A DNA stretch of 64,000 nucleotides from Mesorhizobium sp. GTDB taxonomy: Bacteria; Pseudomonadota; Alphaproteobacteria; Rhizobiales; Rhizobiaceae. The stretch covers positions 1 through 64,000 of the forward strand of contig SAQL01000007.1 in assembly GCA_004020645.1 (NCBI GenBank), given 5' to 3'. The position numbers were made by a program, and so were the translations under genes. Positions within the stretch are counted from its first letter, which is position 1, and each line of letters starts with the position of its first letter. The notes under the pieces are model-generated. The model was not told the origin of the DNA. It did not search any database and saw only the letters and a program-made list of their open reading frames with translations. This document shows positions 42,595-51,811 of the stretch, in pieces.

Positions 42595-45471
42595 ATGGGT
42601 CTCGTTCAGGAAATCGACTACGGCACGCCGGCCTCGACCTCCGAGAAGCAGGTAACGCTGACCGTCGACGGCTTCACCGTCACCGTGCCGGAAGGCACCT
42701 CGATCATGCGCGCCTCGATGGAGGCCGGCATTGCCATCCCGAAGCTTTGCGCCACTGACATGGTCGATGCCTTCGGCTCCTGCCGGCTCTGCCTGGTCGA
42801 GATCGACGGCCGCAACGGCACGCCTTCTTCGTGCACGACACCGGTGGCGCCGGGTATGGTCGTGCATACCCAGACCGGAAGGCTGAAGGACATTCGCCGC
42901 GGCGTGATGGAGCTCTACATCTCCGACCATCCGCTCGACTGCCTGACCTGTGCTGCCAATGGCGACTGCGAATTGCAGACGCAGGCCGGCGTAGTCGGCC
43001 TGCGCGACGTGCGCTACGGCTATGAGGGCGACAACCACGTTTTCAAGAAGAATGATGGCGCAGAAAACTTCAAATGGATGGCGAAGGACGAGTCCAACCC
43101 GTACTTCACCTATGATCCGTCGAAATGCATCGTCTGCTCGCGCTGCGTGCGCGCCTGCGAGGAGGTGCAAGGCACCTTCGCGCTGACCATCGAGGGCCGC
43201 GGCTTTGAAAGCCGCGTGTCGCCCGGCATGCATCAGCTGTTCATCGACAGCGAATGCGTGTCCTGCGGCGCCTGCGTGCAGGCTTGCCCGACGGCGACGC
43301 TCTCCGAGAAATCGGTGATCAAGATCGGCCAGCCGGAGCATTCGGTGGTCACCACTTGCGCCTATTGCGGCGTCGGCTGTTCATTCAAGGCCGAAATGCG
43401 CGGCGACGAGCTGGTGCGGATGGTGCCCTACAAGGACGGCAAGGCCAATCGCGGCCATAGCTGCGTAAAGGGCCGTTTTGCCTACGGCTATTCGACCCAC
43501 AAGGAGCGCATCCTCAATCCGATGATCCGCGAAAAGGTCACCGATCCATGGCGCGAAGTGTCGTGGGAAGAAGCCCTCACCTACACCGCCAACGAGTTTC
43601 GCCGCATCCAGTACCAGTATGGCCGCACCTCGATCGGCGGCATCACCTCGTCGCGCTGCACGAACGAAGAAACCTATCTGGTGCAGAAGCTGATCCGCCA
43701 GGGTTTCCGCAACAACAATGTCGATACCTGCGCCCGCGTCTGCCATTCGCCGACCGGCTATGGCCTAGGCCAGACATTCGGCACCTCGGCAGGCACGCAG
43801 GATTTCGATTCGATCGAGCAGACCGACGTGGTGATGATCATCGGTGCCAATCCGACCGACGCACATCCGGTGTTTGCGTCGCGCATGAAGAAGCGGTTGC
43901 GCAAGGGCGCCAAGCTGATCGTGCTCGACCCGCGCCGCACCGACATCGTGCGCTCGGCGCATATCGAGGCGCAGCATCATCTGCCGCTGAAGCCCGGCAC
44001 CAATGTCGCCGTGGTCACCGCGTTTGCGCATGTCATCGTCACCGAAGGCCTGTTCGACGAGGCCTTCATCCGCGAGCGCTGCGACTGGGACGAGTTCCAG
44101 GACTGGGCGTCGTTCGTGGCACTGCCGGAAAACAGCCCGGAGGTGGTCGGCCAGCTTGCCAATGTCGATCCCGAAGAGATCCGCGGCGCCGCACGGCTGT
44201 TTGCCACCGGCGGTAATGGCGCGATCTATTACGGCCTCGGCGTGACCGAGCACAGCCAGGGCTCGACCACCGTCATCGCCATCGCCAACCTCGCCATGGC
44301 GACCGGCAATATCGGCCGGCCGGGCGTCGGCGTGAACCCGCTGCGCGGCCAGAACAATGTCCAGGGCTCCTGCGATATGGGCTCGTTCCCGCATGAGCTG
44401 CCCGGCTATCGTCATATCTCCGGCGATGCGGTGCGCGACATCTATGAGAGCCTGTGGGGGGTCAAGCTCGACGACGAGCCCGGCCTGCGCATCCCCAACA
44501 TGCTCGACGCCGCCGTCGACGGCTCATTCAAGGGCCTCTATGTGCAAGGCGAGGACATTTTGCAGTCCGATCCCGACACCAAGCATGTCGCCGCAGGCCT
44601 TGCCGCGATGGAATGTGTCGTCGTGCACGATCTCTTCCTCAATGAGACCGCCAACTACGCGCATGTCTTCTTGCCCGGCTCGACTTTCCTCGAGAAGGAC
44701 GGCACCTTCACCAATGCCGAACGCCGCATCAACCGCGTGCGCAAGGTGATGGCGCCGAAGAACGGGCTAGCCGACTGGGAAGTGACGCAGAAGCTCGCAC
44801 AGGCGATGGGGCTTGCCTGGAATTACCAGCATCCGTCGGAAATCATGGATGAGATCGCCAAGACGACGCCGAGCTTCGCCAAGATTTCTTACGATTATCT
44901 GGAAAAGATGGGCTCGGTGCAGTGGCCGTGCAACGAGCAGGCGCCGGAAGGCACGCCGATCATGCATATCAGCGGCTTCGTGCGTGGCAAGGGCAAGTTC
45001 ATCCGCACCGAATATGTCGCGACCGACGAGAGGACGGGACCGCGCTTCCCGCTGCTGCTGACCACCGGCCGCATCCTATCGCAGTACAATGTCGGCGCGC
45101 AGACCAGGCGTACCGACAATATCATGTGGCACAGCGAGGACCGGCTCGAGATCCACCCGCATGACGCCGAAAACCGCGGCCTGCGCGACGGTGACTGGGT
45201 CCGCCTGACCAGCCGCTCCGGCGAGACGACGCTGCGCGCGCTGATCACCGACAAAGTGTCGCCTGGCGTGGTCTATACGACGTTCCACCACCCCGACACG
45301 CAGGCCAACGTCATCACCACCGACTTCTCCGACTGGGCGACCAACTGTCCGGAATACAAGGTGACGGCGGTGCAGGTCGGCGCGTCCAACGGGCCATCGG
45401 AATGGCAGCTCGACTATGACGAGCAGGCTCGCAACAGCCGTCGCATCGCGACCTTGGAAGCAGCGGAGTAA
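42595..45471 (+). CDS. fdsA: NAD-dependent formate dehydrogenase alpha subunit (molybdenum)
   Basis: 958 residues from the ATG at 42595 (AGGAG 7 bp upstream). N-terminal 2Fe-2S domain (SCRLCLVEIDG), NADH-G-type HC3 cluster (SDHPLDCLTCAANGDCELQ), two 4Fe-4S motifs (CIVCSRCVRACEE and CVSCGACVQACPT), then the molybdopterin oxidoreductase with YCGVGC, the active-site Cys-bearing NVDTCARVCHSPT (catalytic cysteine at the Mo) and the C-terminal dinucleotide-binding domain (GDWVRLTSRSGE). Oxidises formate to CO2. Typical FdsA/FdhA length. Confidence 0.96.
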   Translation: MGLVQEIDYGTPASTSEKQVTLTVDGFTVTVPEGTSIMRASMEAGIAIPKLCATDMVDAFGSCRLCLVEIDGRNGTPSSCTTPVAPGMVVHTQTGRLKDIRRGVMELYISDHPLDCLTCAANGDCELQTQAGVVGLRDVRYGYEGDNHVFKKNDGAENFKWMAKDESNPYFTYDPSKCIVCSRCVRACEEVQGTFALTIEGRGFESRVSPGMHQLFIDSECVSCGACVQACPTATLSEKSVIKIGQPEHSVVTTCAYCGVGCSFKAEMRGDELVRMVPYKDGKANRGHSCVKGRFAYGYSTHKERILNPMIREKVTDPWREVSWEEALTYTANEFRRIQYQYGRTSIGGITSSRCTNEETYLVQKLIRQGFRNNNVDTCARVCHSPTGYGLGQTFGTSAGTQDFDSIEQTDVVMIIGANPTDAHPVFASRMKKRLRKGAKLIVLDPRRTDIVRSAHIEAQHHLPLKPGTNVAVVTAFAHVIVTEGLFDEAFIRERCDWDEFQDWASFVALPENSPEVVGQLANVDPEEIRGAARLFATGGNGAIYYGLGVTEHSQGSTTVIAIANLAMATGNIGRPGVGVNPLRGQNNVQGSCDMGSFPHELPGYRHISGDAVRDIYESLWGVKLDDEPGLRIPNMLDAAVDGSFKGLYVQGEDILQSDPDTKHVAAGLAAMECVVVHDLFLNETANYAHVFLPGSTFLEKDGTFTNAERRINRVRKVMAPKNGLADWEVTQKLAQAMGLAWNYQHPSEIMDEIAKTTPSFAKISYDYLEKMGSVQWPCNEQAPEGTPIMHISGFVRGKGKFIRTEYVATDERTGPRFPLLLTTGRILSQYNVGAQTRRTDNIMWHSEDRLEIHPHDAENRGLRDGDWVRLTSRSGETTLRALITDKVSPGVVYTTFHHPDTQANVITTDFSDWATNCPEYKVTAVQVGASNGPSEWQLDYDEQARNSRRIATLEAAE

Positions 45472-45474
45472 TCT

Positions 45475-46305
45475 TTGAGCGCGCGCCGCAAAGCCACGAC
45501 GCAGATCTCGCGGCTGGCACACCGCGCCGGCGGCACTGCGGCCGCCAACCGGATGGTGCCGGAAGAGACGCCGGTAGCGTTCTCCTTTGCCGGCACCACC
45601 CATGCGGTGATGATGGCAAGTCCCGCCGATTTCGAGGATTTCGCGCTCGGCTTCTCTCTGACCGAGGGCATTATCGCCGACCGGCAAGAAATCGAGGCGA
45701 TCGAAGTCGAAGATCACGGCGCCGGCATCGACATCCAGATCAGGCTAAAGGACCAGGCCAATACGCGCTTCGAGGCGCGGCGCCGGCGGCTGGCCGGACC
45801 GGTCGGCTGCGGGCTGTGCGGCATCGAGTCGATCGAGGAGGCGATGCGCTCGGTCGAGACGGTCAGTTCGTCAAAACTTACGCTTGCGGCGGACGACATC
45901 GTCCGTTCGGTCAAGCTTTTGTCGAAAGTGCAGCCGCTGCATGCCGAGACCGGCGCGGTCCACGCCGCCGGTTTTTATATCTCCGGCAAGGGCATCGTCA
46001 TGGCGCGCGAGGATGTCGGCCGCCACAATGCGCTCGACAAGCTGGCCGGGGCACTCGCCAAAGCCGGCATCGATGGCACCTTGGGTGCCGTCGTGGTGAC
46101 ATCGCGCGTTTCGGTCGAGATGGTGCAGAAGACGGCGGCGATCGGCGCTGCGTTCATCATCGCCGTTTCGGCGCCGACGGCACTTGCCATTCGCACCGCC
46201 GAGGACGCCGGCATGACGCTGGTGGCTTTGGTGCGCGGCAATGATTTCGATATCTTCACCCACCCCGAACGGGTGGTTTCCGGAGCTGCCAAGCATGTCG
46301 CATGA
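45475..46305 (+). CDS. fdhD: formate dehydrogenase maturation protein FdhD
   Basis: 276 residues starting at TTG 45475, 4 bp after the fdsA stop, with GGAG overlapping that stop at 6 bp spacing. Sulfurtransferase-like maturation factor that activates formate dehydrogenase by sulfurating its molybdenum cofactor. The conserved GCGLCGIES loop contains the functional C-x-x-C-like pair; also MAREDVGRHNALDKLAGAL, VSVEMVQKTAAIGAAFIIAVSAPTALAIR. Its end overlaps fdsD by 11 bp. Confidence 0.95.
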   Translation: MSARRKATTQISRLAHRAGGTAAANRMVPEETPVAFSFAGTTHAVMMASPADFEDFALGFSLTEGIIADRQEIEAIEVEDHGAGIDIQIRLKDQANTRFEARRRRLAGPVGCGLCGIESIEEAMRSVETVSSSKLTLAADDIVRSVKLLSKVQPLHAETGAVHAAGFYISGKGIVMAREDVGRHNALDKLAGALAKAGIDGTLGAVVVTSRVSVEMVQKTAAIGAAFIIAVSAPTALAIRTAEDAGMTLVALVRGNDFDIFTHPERVVSGAAKHVA

Positions 46306-46642
46306 CGAAGGCCACATCATGAGCACCAGCGAGAAGCTGGTCCGCATGGCCAATCAGATCGCCGCCTTTTTTCACTCCAAGCCGCGCGAGGAGGGCATTG
46401 CCGGCGTCGCCGAGCATATCAATAAGTTCTGGGAACCGAGGATGCGGCGGCAGTTGTTCGAAATGCTGGACGGCGGTGGCGAAGGCTTCAACGAACTTGT
46501 CGTGGCCGCCTCGGCAAGGATCAAGCGGCCGAGCGCACCGGAGGCAGTGGGCTTCCGCGCCGATGCCGGGGGCGTCGTTCCAGGCGGCAAAGGCCCTGGG
46601 GCCGGTGAGTCGAATGCCGGGATCGCCGCTTCGCAGAAGTAG
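46295..46642 (+). CDS. fdsD: formate dehydrogenase delta subunit
   Basis: 115 residues from the ATG at 46295 (GGAG 9 bp upstream), or 107 from the ATG at 46319. FdsD family: EKLVRMANQIAAFF, EGIAGVAEHINKFWEPRMRRQLFEML. A small subunit or maturation factor of FDH needed for activity in related systems. The C-terminal ~35 residues are low-complexity Gly/Ala/Pro. Overlaps fdhD, so all five genes form one operon. Confidence 0.92.
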   Translation: MSHDEGHIMSTSEKLVRMANQIAAFFHSKPREEGIAGVAEHINKFWEPRMRRQLFEMLDGGGEGFNELVVAASARIKRPSAPEAVGFRADAGGVVPGGKGPGAGESNAGIAASQK

Positions 46643-46683
46643 GCAGCAAACGTGCCTCTCATGGCCCATAGGCTTGCATTAGT

Positions 46684-47020
46684 TTGATCTGCCGCAAGCG
46701 TCGCGCCTCTGGCCGTGACGGAAAAAAGCTCGCGAGCTTCTATGCCGACGACGCGCTGGTGCGGGTGATCGACCGCAATAACCCGCCGAGCAAGCCGCGC
46801 GAGATCCGCGGACGCGAAGCGATCAGCACGCTCTGGGACGACATCTGCAGCCGGGCGATGACCCCACAAGGTCGACACCACCATCGCCGACGGCAACAAC
46901 CTCGCCTTCACCGAGGCCTGCGCCTATCCGGATGGAACAAAAGTGTTCTGCGCGTCGATGCTGGAGCTGAAGGACGGCCAGATTGCGCGGCAGACCGTCG
47001 TGCAGGCATGGGACGAGTGA
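46684..47020 (+). pseudogene. frameshifted NTF2/SnoaL-like protein gene
   Basis: A SnoaL-like fold can be read in two frames. The first frame gives KLASFYADDALVRVIDRN and IRGREAISTLWDDICSR (about 46720-46860). Near 46861-46868 the match moves to another frame and continues as VDTTIADGNNLAFTEACAYPDGTKVFCASMLELKDG to QTVVQAWDE and a TGA at 47018-47020. The start is also degraded: the first 12 codons do not look like the family and no ribosome site is clear. A sequencing error of one or two bases would restore the middle but not the start. Confidence 0.75.
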
Positions 47021-47122
47021 GGAGGTAGCGATGTCAGCGCCAGGTGGCAGATCGATGCCGGCAGGCAGATGAGGGGCGGAACCAGCTGACTTGTGCTGCC
47101 CCCCATCCGGCCCTTCGGGCCA

Positions 47123-47148
47123 CCTTCTCCCCGTCAACGGGGAGAAGG
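47123..47148. terminator. 12-bp hairpin between pseudogene and dehydrogenase
   Basis: CCTTCTCCCCGT (47123-47134) and ACGGGGAGAAGG (47137-47148), perfect, with a 2-nt loop. Preceded by a GGCCCTTCGGGCC stem at 47109-47121. Probably a terminator or palindromic repeat shared between the convergent units. Confidence 0.6.
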
Positions 47149-47155
47149 AAAGGCG

Positions 47156-48583
47156 CTATCCGTGCGCCACCATCACATGGCGGACAGCGGTATAATCCTC
47201 CAGTGCATAAAGCGACATGTCCTTGCCGTAGCCGGACTGTTTCAGCCCGCCATGCGGCATTTCATTGGTCAGCATGAAGTGGGTGTTGATCCAGGTGCAG
47301 CCATATTGCAGCCGGGCTGCTGTCGCCATGGCGCGCGAAACATCCTTCGTCCATACCGAGGATGCCAAGCCGTAGTCGCTGTCATTGGCCCAGTTCACCG
47401 CCTCGTCGACCTCGGAAAAACGAGTAACGGAGACAACCGGGCCGAACACTTCGCGGCGCACGATCTCGTCCTCCTGCAGCGCGCCGGCGACAACGGTCGG
47501 CTGGTAGAAGAAGCCGGAGCCCTCGCCCGGCTTGCCGCCGGTGGTGATCTCGATGTGCTTCAATTCCGAAGCGCGTTCGACGAAGCTCGAGACGCGATCG
47601 CGCTGGCGGCGTGAGATGAGCGGCCCGATCTCGTTCTCCGTGTCGTCGGGGCGGTTGTACTTGATGGTCGAGACGGCGGAGGAGAGGTCGACGACGAGCT
47701 TGTCGTAGATCTTCTTGCCGGCATAGATGCGGCAGGCGGCAGTGCAGTCCTGGCCGGCATTGTAGTAACCGAAGGCGCGCAGGCCATTGACCACCGCGTC
47801 GAGATCGGCGTCGTCGAAGACGATGACCGGCGCCTTGCCGCCAAGTTCCAGATGCGTGCGCTTGACCGATTTGGCGGCGGCCTGCAGCACCTTCTTGCCG
47901 GTAGCGACGTCGCCGGTGATCGAGATCATGTTGACTTTCGGGTGGTTGATCAGCGTGTTGCCGACACTGTCGCCTCTGCCGAGCACGACGTTGACGACGC
48001 CTTCCGGCAGGATGTCGGCGAGGATCTTGGCCAGCTTCAATGCGGTCAGCGGCGTCTGCTCGGACGGCTTGAAGACGACCGTGTTGCCGCCGGCAATCGC
48101 CGGCGCCAGCTTCCAGGCCATCATCATCAGCGGATAGTTCCACGGCGCGATCGAGGCGACGACACCGATGGCATCGCGGCGGACCATCGAGGTGTGACCG
48201 GGGATGTATTCGCCGGCGACCTGGCCGGGCATCGAGCGGACGGCGCCGGCAAAGAAGCGGTAGCAGTCGACGATCGCCGGGATTTCGTCGTTGAGCACGG
48301 CATTGATCGGCTTGCCGCAATTGAGCGCCTCGAGGGCGGCGAAATCTCGTGCCGCGGCCTCGATGCGATCGGCGATCTTTAGCAGATAGCCGGAGCGCTG
48401 CGCCGGTGTGGTGCGCGACCAGGTGACGAAGGCCTTTTCGGCAGCCAGCACCGCCGCCTCGATCTGCGCCTGGCTGGCTTCAGGCAGGTTGAGGATAGTC
48501 GCCCCGGTCTTCGGATTGAGGATTGGCTCCTCGGTTTCGGTGCCCTTCTCGAATTTCGGCCCGATCAGCATCTTTATGTCCAT
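47156..48583 (-). CDS. gamma-aminobutyraldehyde-type aldehyde dehydrogenase
   Basis: 475 residues from the ATG at 48583 (GGGAGAG 6 bp upstream). ALDH superfamily: [41 protein letters not shown] with catalytic Glu, and GQDCTAACR with the nucleophile Cys. Closest by eye to PatD/YdcW and betaine-aldehyde-type enzymes. Last gene of an operon with a polyamine ABC importer, in the same order as E. coli ydcSTUV-patD, so it likely oxidises an aminoaldehyde from putrescine or spermidine breakdown to an amino acid. Confidence 0.9.
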   Translation of the reverse strand: MDIKMLIGPKFEKGTETEEPILNPKTGATILNLPEASQAQIEAAVLAAEKAFVTWSRTTPAQRSGYLLKIADRIEAAARDFAALEALNCGKPINAVLNDEIPAIVDCYRFFAGAVRSMPGQVAGEYIPGHTSMVRRDAIGVVASIAPWNYPLMMMAWKLAPAIAGGNTVVFKPSEQTPLTALKLAKILADILPEGVVNVVLGRGDSVGNTLINHPKVNMISITGDVATGKKVLQAAAKSVKRTHLELGGKAPVIVFDDADLDAVVNGLRAFGYYNAGQDCTAACRIYAGKKIYDKLVVDLSSAVSTIKYNRPDDTENEIGPLISRRQRDRVSSFVERASELKHIEITTGGKPGEGSGFFYQPTVVAGALQEDEIVRREVFGPVVSVTRFSEVDEAVNWANDSDYGLASSVWTKDVSRAMATAARLQYGCTWINTHFMLTNEMPHGGLKQSGYGKDMSLYALEDYTAVRHVMVAHG

Positions 48584-48612
48584 GGAAGTCTCTCCCTTAT
48601 GGATTCTTGACG

Positions 48613-49428
48613 TCATTTGCCCGAACCGGCGATCTGGTCGCCGTCGCGGGTCAGGTAATAGGCAAGAAGGATGGGCAGCAACGTCACCAGCACGACGACC
48701 ATGGCCACGACATTGGTGACCGGGCGCTGGCGCGGACGGATCAGCTCCTCCAGCATCCAGATCGGCAGCGTCTGCTGCTGGCCGGCGGTAAAGGTGGTGA
48801 CGATGACCTCATCGAACGACAGCGCGAAAGCGAGCATGCCGCCGGCGAGCAGCGCGGTGGCGATATTGGGCAGCACGATATGGCGAAAGGTCTGGAAGCC
48901 GTCGGCGCCGAGATCCATCGATGCCTCGATCATCGAGCCGGAGGTGCGGCGGAAGCGGGCGACGGCGTTGTTGTAGACAACGACGACGCAGAAGGTGGCG
49001 TGGCCAAGCACGATCGTCCAGAACGAGAACGGAATCTCGGCCAGCGAAAAGGCTGAACGCAGCGCGATGCCGGTGATGATGCCAGGCAGTGCGATCGGCA
49101 GGATAACCAGCAGCGAGATGGTTTCGCGGCCAAAGAACTGTGTTCGCGAAACGGCGGCGGCGCAGAGCGTGCCGAGGACCAGGGCGACGAGTGTCGAGAT
49201 GGCGGCGACCCGGACCGACAGCGACAGCGCTTGCCACACGTCCGGTCGGTTCCAGGTGACGGCGAACCACTGCGTCGTCAGTCCCGGCGGCGGCCAGACG
49301 AAGCTCTTTTCCTCGGTCGTGAAGGCATAGACGAAGATCAGGAAGATCGGCAAATGCAGGAACAGCAGGCCGCAGGCAGCAGCGACCTTCAAGCCGAGAG
49401 GGGTGGATTGTGAGCCATCAGAGCGCAT
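48613..49428 (-). CDS. polyamine-type ABC importer permease (PotC/YdcV-like)
   Basis: 271 residues from the ATG at 49428. Six membrane helices, starting [16 protein letters not shown], with the EAA loop [22 protein letters not shown]. Overlaps the preceding permease gene by 11 bp, so translation is coupled. Partner permease is encoded just upstream. Confidence 0.92.
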   Translation of the reverse strand: MRSDGSQSTPLGLKVAAACGLLFLHLPIFLIFVYAFTTEEKSFVWPPPGLTTQWFAVTWNRPDVWQALSLSVRVAAISTLVALVLGTLCAAAVSRTQFFGRETISLLVILPIALPGIITGIALRSAFSLAEIPFSFWTIVLGHATFCVVVVYNNAVARFRRTSGSMIEASMDLGADGFQTFRHIVLPNIATALLAGGMLAFALSFDEVIVTTFTAGQQQTLPIWMLEELIRPRQRPVTNVVAMVVVLVTLLPILLAYYLTRDGDQIAGSGK

Positions 49429-50383
49429 CGAAGGCCCCCATGCGCTTGGCGCCCCAGAGGTAGAAACCCATGATGACAATCGGCACCACGGTGAAGGCGG
49501 CGGCGAGCGGGATGTTGCCGGCGGTGCCCTGCTGCGAATAGACGGCCTGGCCGATGAAGAGGCGCGAGGTGCCGATGATCTGCGGGATGATGTAATCGCC
49601 GAGCGTCAGCGAGAAGGTGAAGATCGAACCGGCGACGATGCCAGGCAGCGCCAGCGGGAACAGCACGTTGCGGAAGGTCTGGCCGGGCGAGGCGCCGAGA
49701 TCGGACGAGGCCTCGACCAGATTGCCGGGCACGCGCTCGAGTGCCGCCTGCACCGGCAGGATCATGAAGGGCAGCCAGACATAGACGAAGACGATGAAGG
49801 TGCCGGTGGACGACACCGACAGAGAATTGCCGCCGACGATCGGCAGCGACAGCCAGCCATCGAGCAGCCACACGAGATGCAGCTTGGCGAGCAGCCAGGT
49901 CAGGATGCCTTCCTTGGCGAGGATGAGCTTCCAGGCGTAGATTTTGACCAGATAGCTCGACCACAGCGGCAGCATGACGCCGAGATAGAACAGCGCCTTC
50001 CAGCGGCCGCGCGCATAGCGCGCCGCGTAATAGGCGATGGGAAAGGCGATGACCGCCGAGGCGAGCGTGACCAGGGCTGCCATCGTCATCGTGCGCAGGA
50101 TGATGTCGAGATTGGCGGCCTGCAGCAGGTCGCCATAGGTCTTCAGCGTGAATTCGCGATTGATGAGGCCGGAGAATTCGTCGATCGAGAAAAAACTCTG
50201 CAAGAGCAGTGCGAACAGCGAGCCGATATAGACGATGCCGAGCCACAGCACCGGCGGCAGCAGCATCAACAGCAGCAGCAGCTTCGGCCTGCGCCAGAAC
50301 AGGTCCGACAGCGGGCCGCGCAGGCCGCCGGCGCGGGGAAGGAGGGCTGGGGCAGGTTTTGCCTGGGTCGCGGTCAGAGTCAT
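49418..50383 (-). CDS. polyamine-type ABC importer permease (PotB/YdcU-like)
   Basis: 321 residues from the ATG at 50383. A Pro/Ala-rich N-terminal tail, then six helices beginning [21 protein letters not shown], and the EAA loop [22 protein letters not shown]. Transports a polyamine or related cation with YdcV-like partner and the ATPase gene upstream, from which it is separated by a palindromic repeat. Confidence 0.92.
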   Translation of the reverse strand: MTLTATQAKPAPALLPRAGGLRGPLSDLFWRRPKLLLLLMLLPPVLWLGIVYIGSLFALLLQSFFSIDEFSGLINREFTLKTYGDLLQAANLDIILRTMTMAALVTLASAVIAFPIAYYAARYARGRWKALFYLGVMLPLWSSYLVKIYAWKLILAKEGILTWLLAKLHLVWLLDGWLSLPIVGGNSLSVSSTGTFIVFVYVWLPFMILPVQAALERVPGNLVEASSDLGASPGQTFRNVLFPLALPGIVAGSIFTFSLTLGDYIIPQIIGTSRLFIGQAVYSQQGTAGNIPLAAAFTVVPIVIMGFYLWGAKRMGAFDAL

Positions 50384-50410
50384 GGTTTCTTCGACCGGCC
50401 GCGATCCTTC

Positions 50411-50570
50411 GCGCCCCCCTCTGTCCTGCCGGACATCTCTCCCTCTAGGGGGGAGCTTGGCAGCTTCAATCTCGCCGGCCATTCTGCAACGTTAGAGATT
50501 GGCGAAAGCAGTCGCGACAGCCAATCTCCCCCCTTGAGGGGGAGATGTCCGGCAGGACAGAGGGGGGCGC
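50411..50570. repeat. long inverted repeat inside the importer operon
   Basis: Left arm 50411-50445 and right arm 50536-50570 are complementary at 34 of 35 positions (one G/T difference), with a 90-nt centre that itself has CTTCAATCTC / GAGATTGG-type stems. Located between the ATPase and permease genes; on the transcript it would fold into a stable long stem that could attenuate or stabilise the message. Confidence 0.8.
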
Positions 50571-50618
50571 CGTGGAGCGCCGCACTTGGCCTGTCAGCCA
50601 AGACTTTCCTCAGCGCCA

Positions 50619-51617
50619 TCATGCCGGCTCGTCCATCAAATGCAGGTGCTCGCGATTGAAGGTGAGCACGACCGCCTCACCCTCCTTCGGCAATGTCGCA
50701 CCGGCCGGCACGATCGCATGCAATCTCAACCCGTCGGCGTCGAGCGCCAGTCTGGTCGTGGCGCCGAGATAATTGGTCGAGACAAGGCGAGCGGCAACGC
50801 CGTCGCCCTTGGCCGCCCGGCCGATGCGAATGGATTCAGGCCGCAGGCTGCCCCAGCGATGCTGGCCGGAATAACGCTGGACGAAGTCTGGCGGCAGCAC
50901 ATTGGACGAGCCGACGAAATCGGCGACGAAGCGCGTCTTCGGGCGCTGGTAGATGTCCTCCGGCGTGCCGATCTGCATGATCCTGCCGTCGTTGAAAACG
51001 GCGACGCGATCGGCCATCGAAAGGGCCTCGCCCTGGTCGTGGGTGACGAAGACGAAGGTGATGCCGAGCGCCTTCTGCAGCGACTTCAACTCCTCCTGCA
51101 TGTTCTCGCGCAGCTTGAGATCGAGCGCGCCAAGCGGCTCATCGAGCAGAAGCACCTTGGGTTGGTTGACCAGGGCGCGGGCGAGCGCGACGCGCTGGCG
51201 CTGGCCGCCGGAAAGCTGGCCGGGACGGCGGGCGCCGTAGCCCGGAAGCCGCACCAGCGACAATGCCTCCTCGGCCGCTTTCTGCCGCTCGAGCTTGCCG
51301 ACACCCTTGACCATCAGCCCGTAGGCGACATTGTCGAGCACGTTCAGATGCGGAAACAGCGCGTAGTCCTGAAAGACGGTGTTGACGTTGCGGCGATAGG
51401 GCGGAACGCCTTCGGCGCGTTCGCCGAAAATGGAGATCGAGCCCGATGTCGGCTGCTCAAAGCCGGCGATCAGACGCAGGCAGGTCGTCTTGCCGGAACC
51501 TGAAGGTCCGAGCATGGCGAAGAACTCGCCCGGCACGATGTCGAGATCGACCATATCGACGGCGCGCACGCTGCCGAAATGGCGCGAGACTTTTTGGAAG
51601 GAAACGGCTGATGTCAT
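50619..51617 (-). CDS. polyamine-type ABC importer ATPase (PotA/YdcT-like)
   Basis: 332 residues from the ATG at 51617. Walker A GPSGSGKTT, Q-loop FQDYALFP, signature LSGGQRQR, Walker B VLLLDEPLGALD, H-loop VTHDQGEA, and a C-terminal TOBE domain (about 245-330) with GSSNVLPPDFV. Energises the importer. Its gene follows the binding-protein gene across a palindromic repeat region. Confidence 0.93.
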   Translation of the reverse strand: MTSAVSFQKVSRHFGSVRAVDMVDLDIVPGEFFAMLGPSGSGKTTCLRLIAGFEQPTSGSISIFGERAEGVPPYRRNVNTVFQDYALFPHLNVLDNVAYGLMVKGVGKLERQKAAEEALSLVRLPGYGARRPGQLSGGQRQRVALARALVNQPKVLLLDEPLGALDLKLRENMQEELKSLQKALGITFVFVTHDQGEALSMADRVAVFNDGRIMQIGTPEDIYQRPKTRFVADFVGSSNVLPPDFVQRYSGQHRWGSLRPESIRIGRAAKGDGVAARLVSTNYLGATTRLALDADGLRLHAIVPAGATLPKEGEAVVLTFNREHLHLMDEPA

Positions 51618-51658
51618 GGAGCTGTCCTGATCTGCCAGGCTCGTCAATTCAGGCGACA

Positions 51659-51785
51659 GCGCTGCCCCTCATCCGCCTGCCGGCACCTTCTCCCCGTAGG
51701 GACGGGGAGAAGGGGCTAGCCGGAACGCTCGCGATCCCCCTCTCCCCGTTCTTCACGGGGAGAGGGTAAGGGTGAGGGGCAGCGC
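51659..51785. repeat. triple hairpin repeat between ATPase and binding protein
   Basis: Outer arms GCGCTGCCCCTCA (51659-51671) and its exact complement (51773-51785) enclose two perfect 12-bp hairpins: CCTTCTCCCCGT / ACGGGGAGAAGG (51686-51713) and CCCTCTCCCCGT / ACGGGGAGAGGG (51738-51766). The same core occurs at 47123-47148, showing a family of repeats spread across this region. Confidence 0.75.
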
Positions 51786-51811
51786 CAACTTGCCAGCAAT
51801 GCGAAACGAAC

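Noticed and set aside
46861..47028. C-terminal part of the 114-codon ORF after the frameshift
   Set aside because: Arg/His-rich and unrelated to NTF2/SnoaL; the family continues in another frame to 47020.
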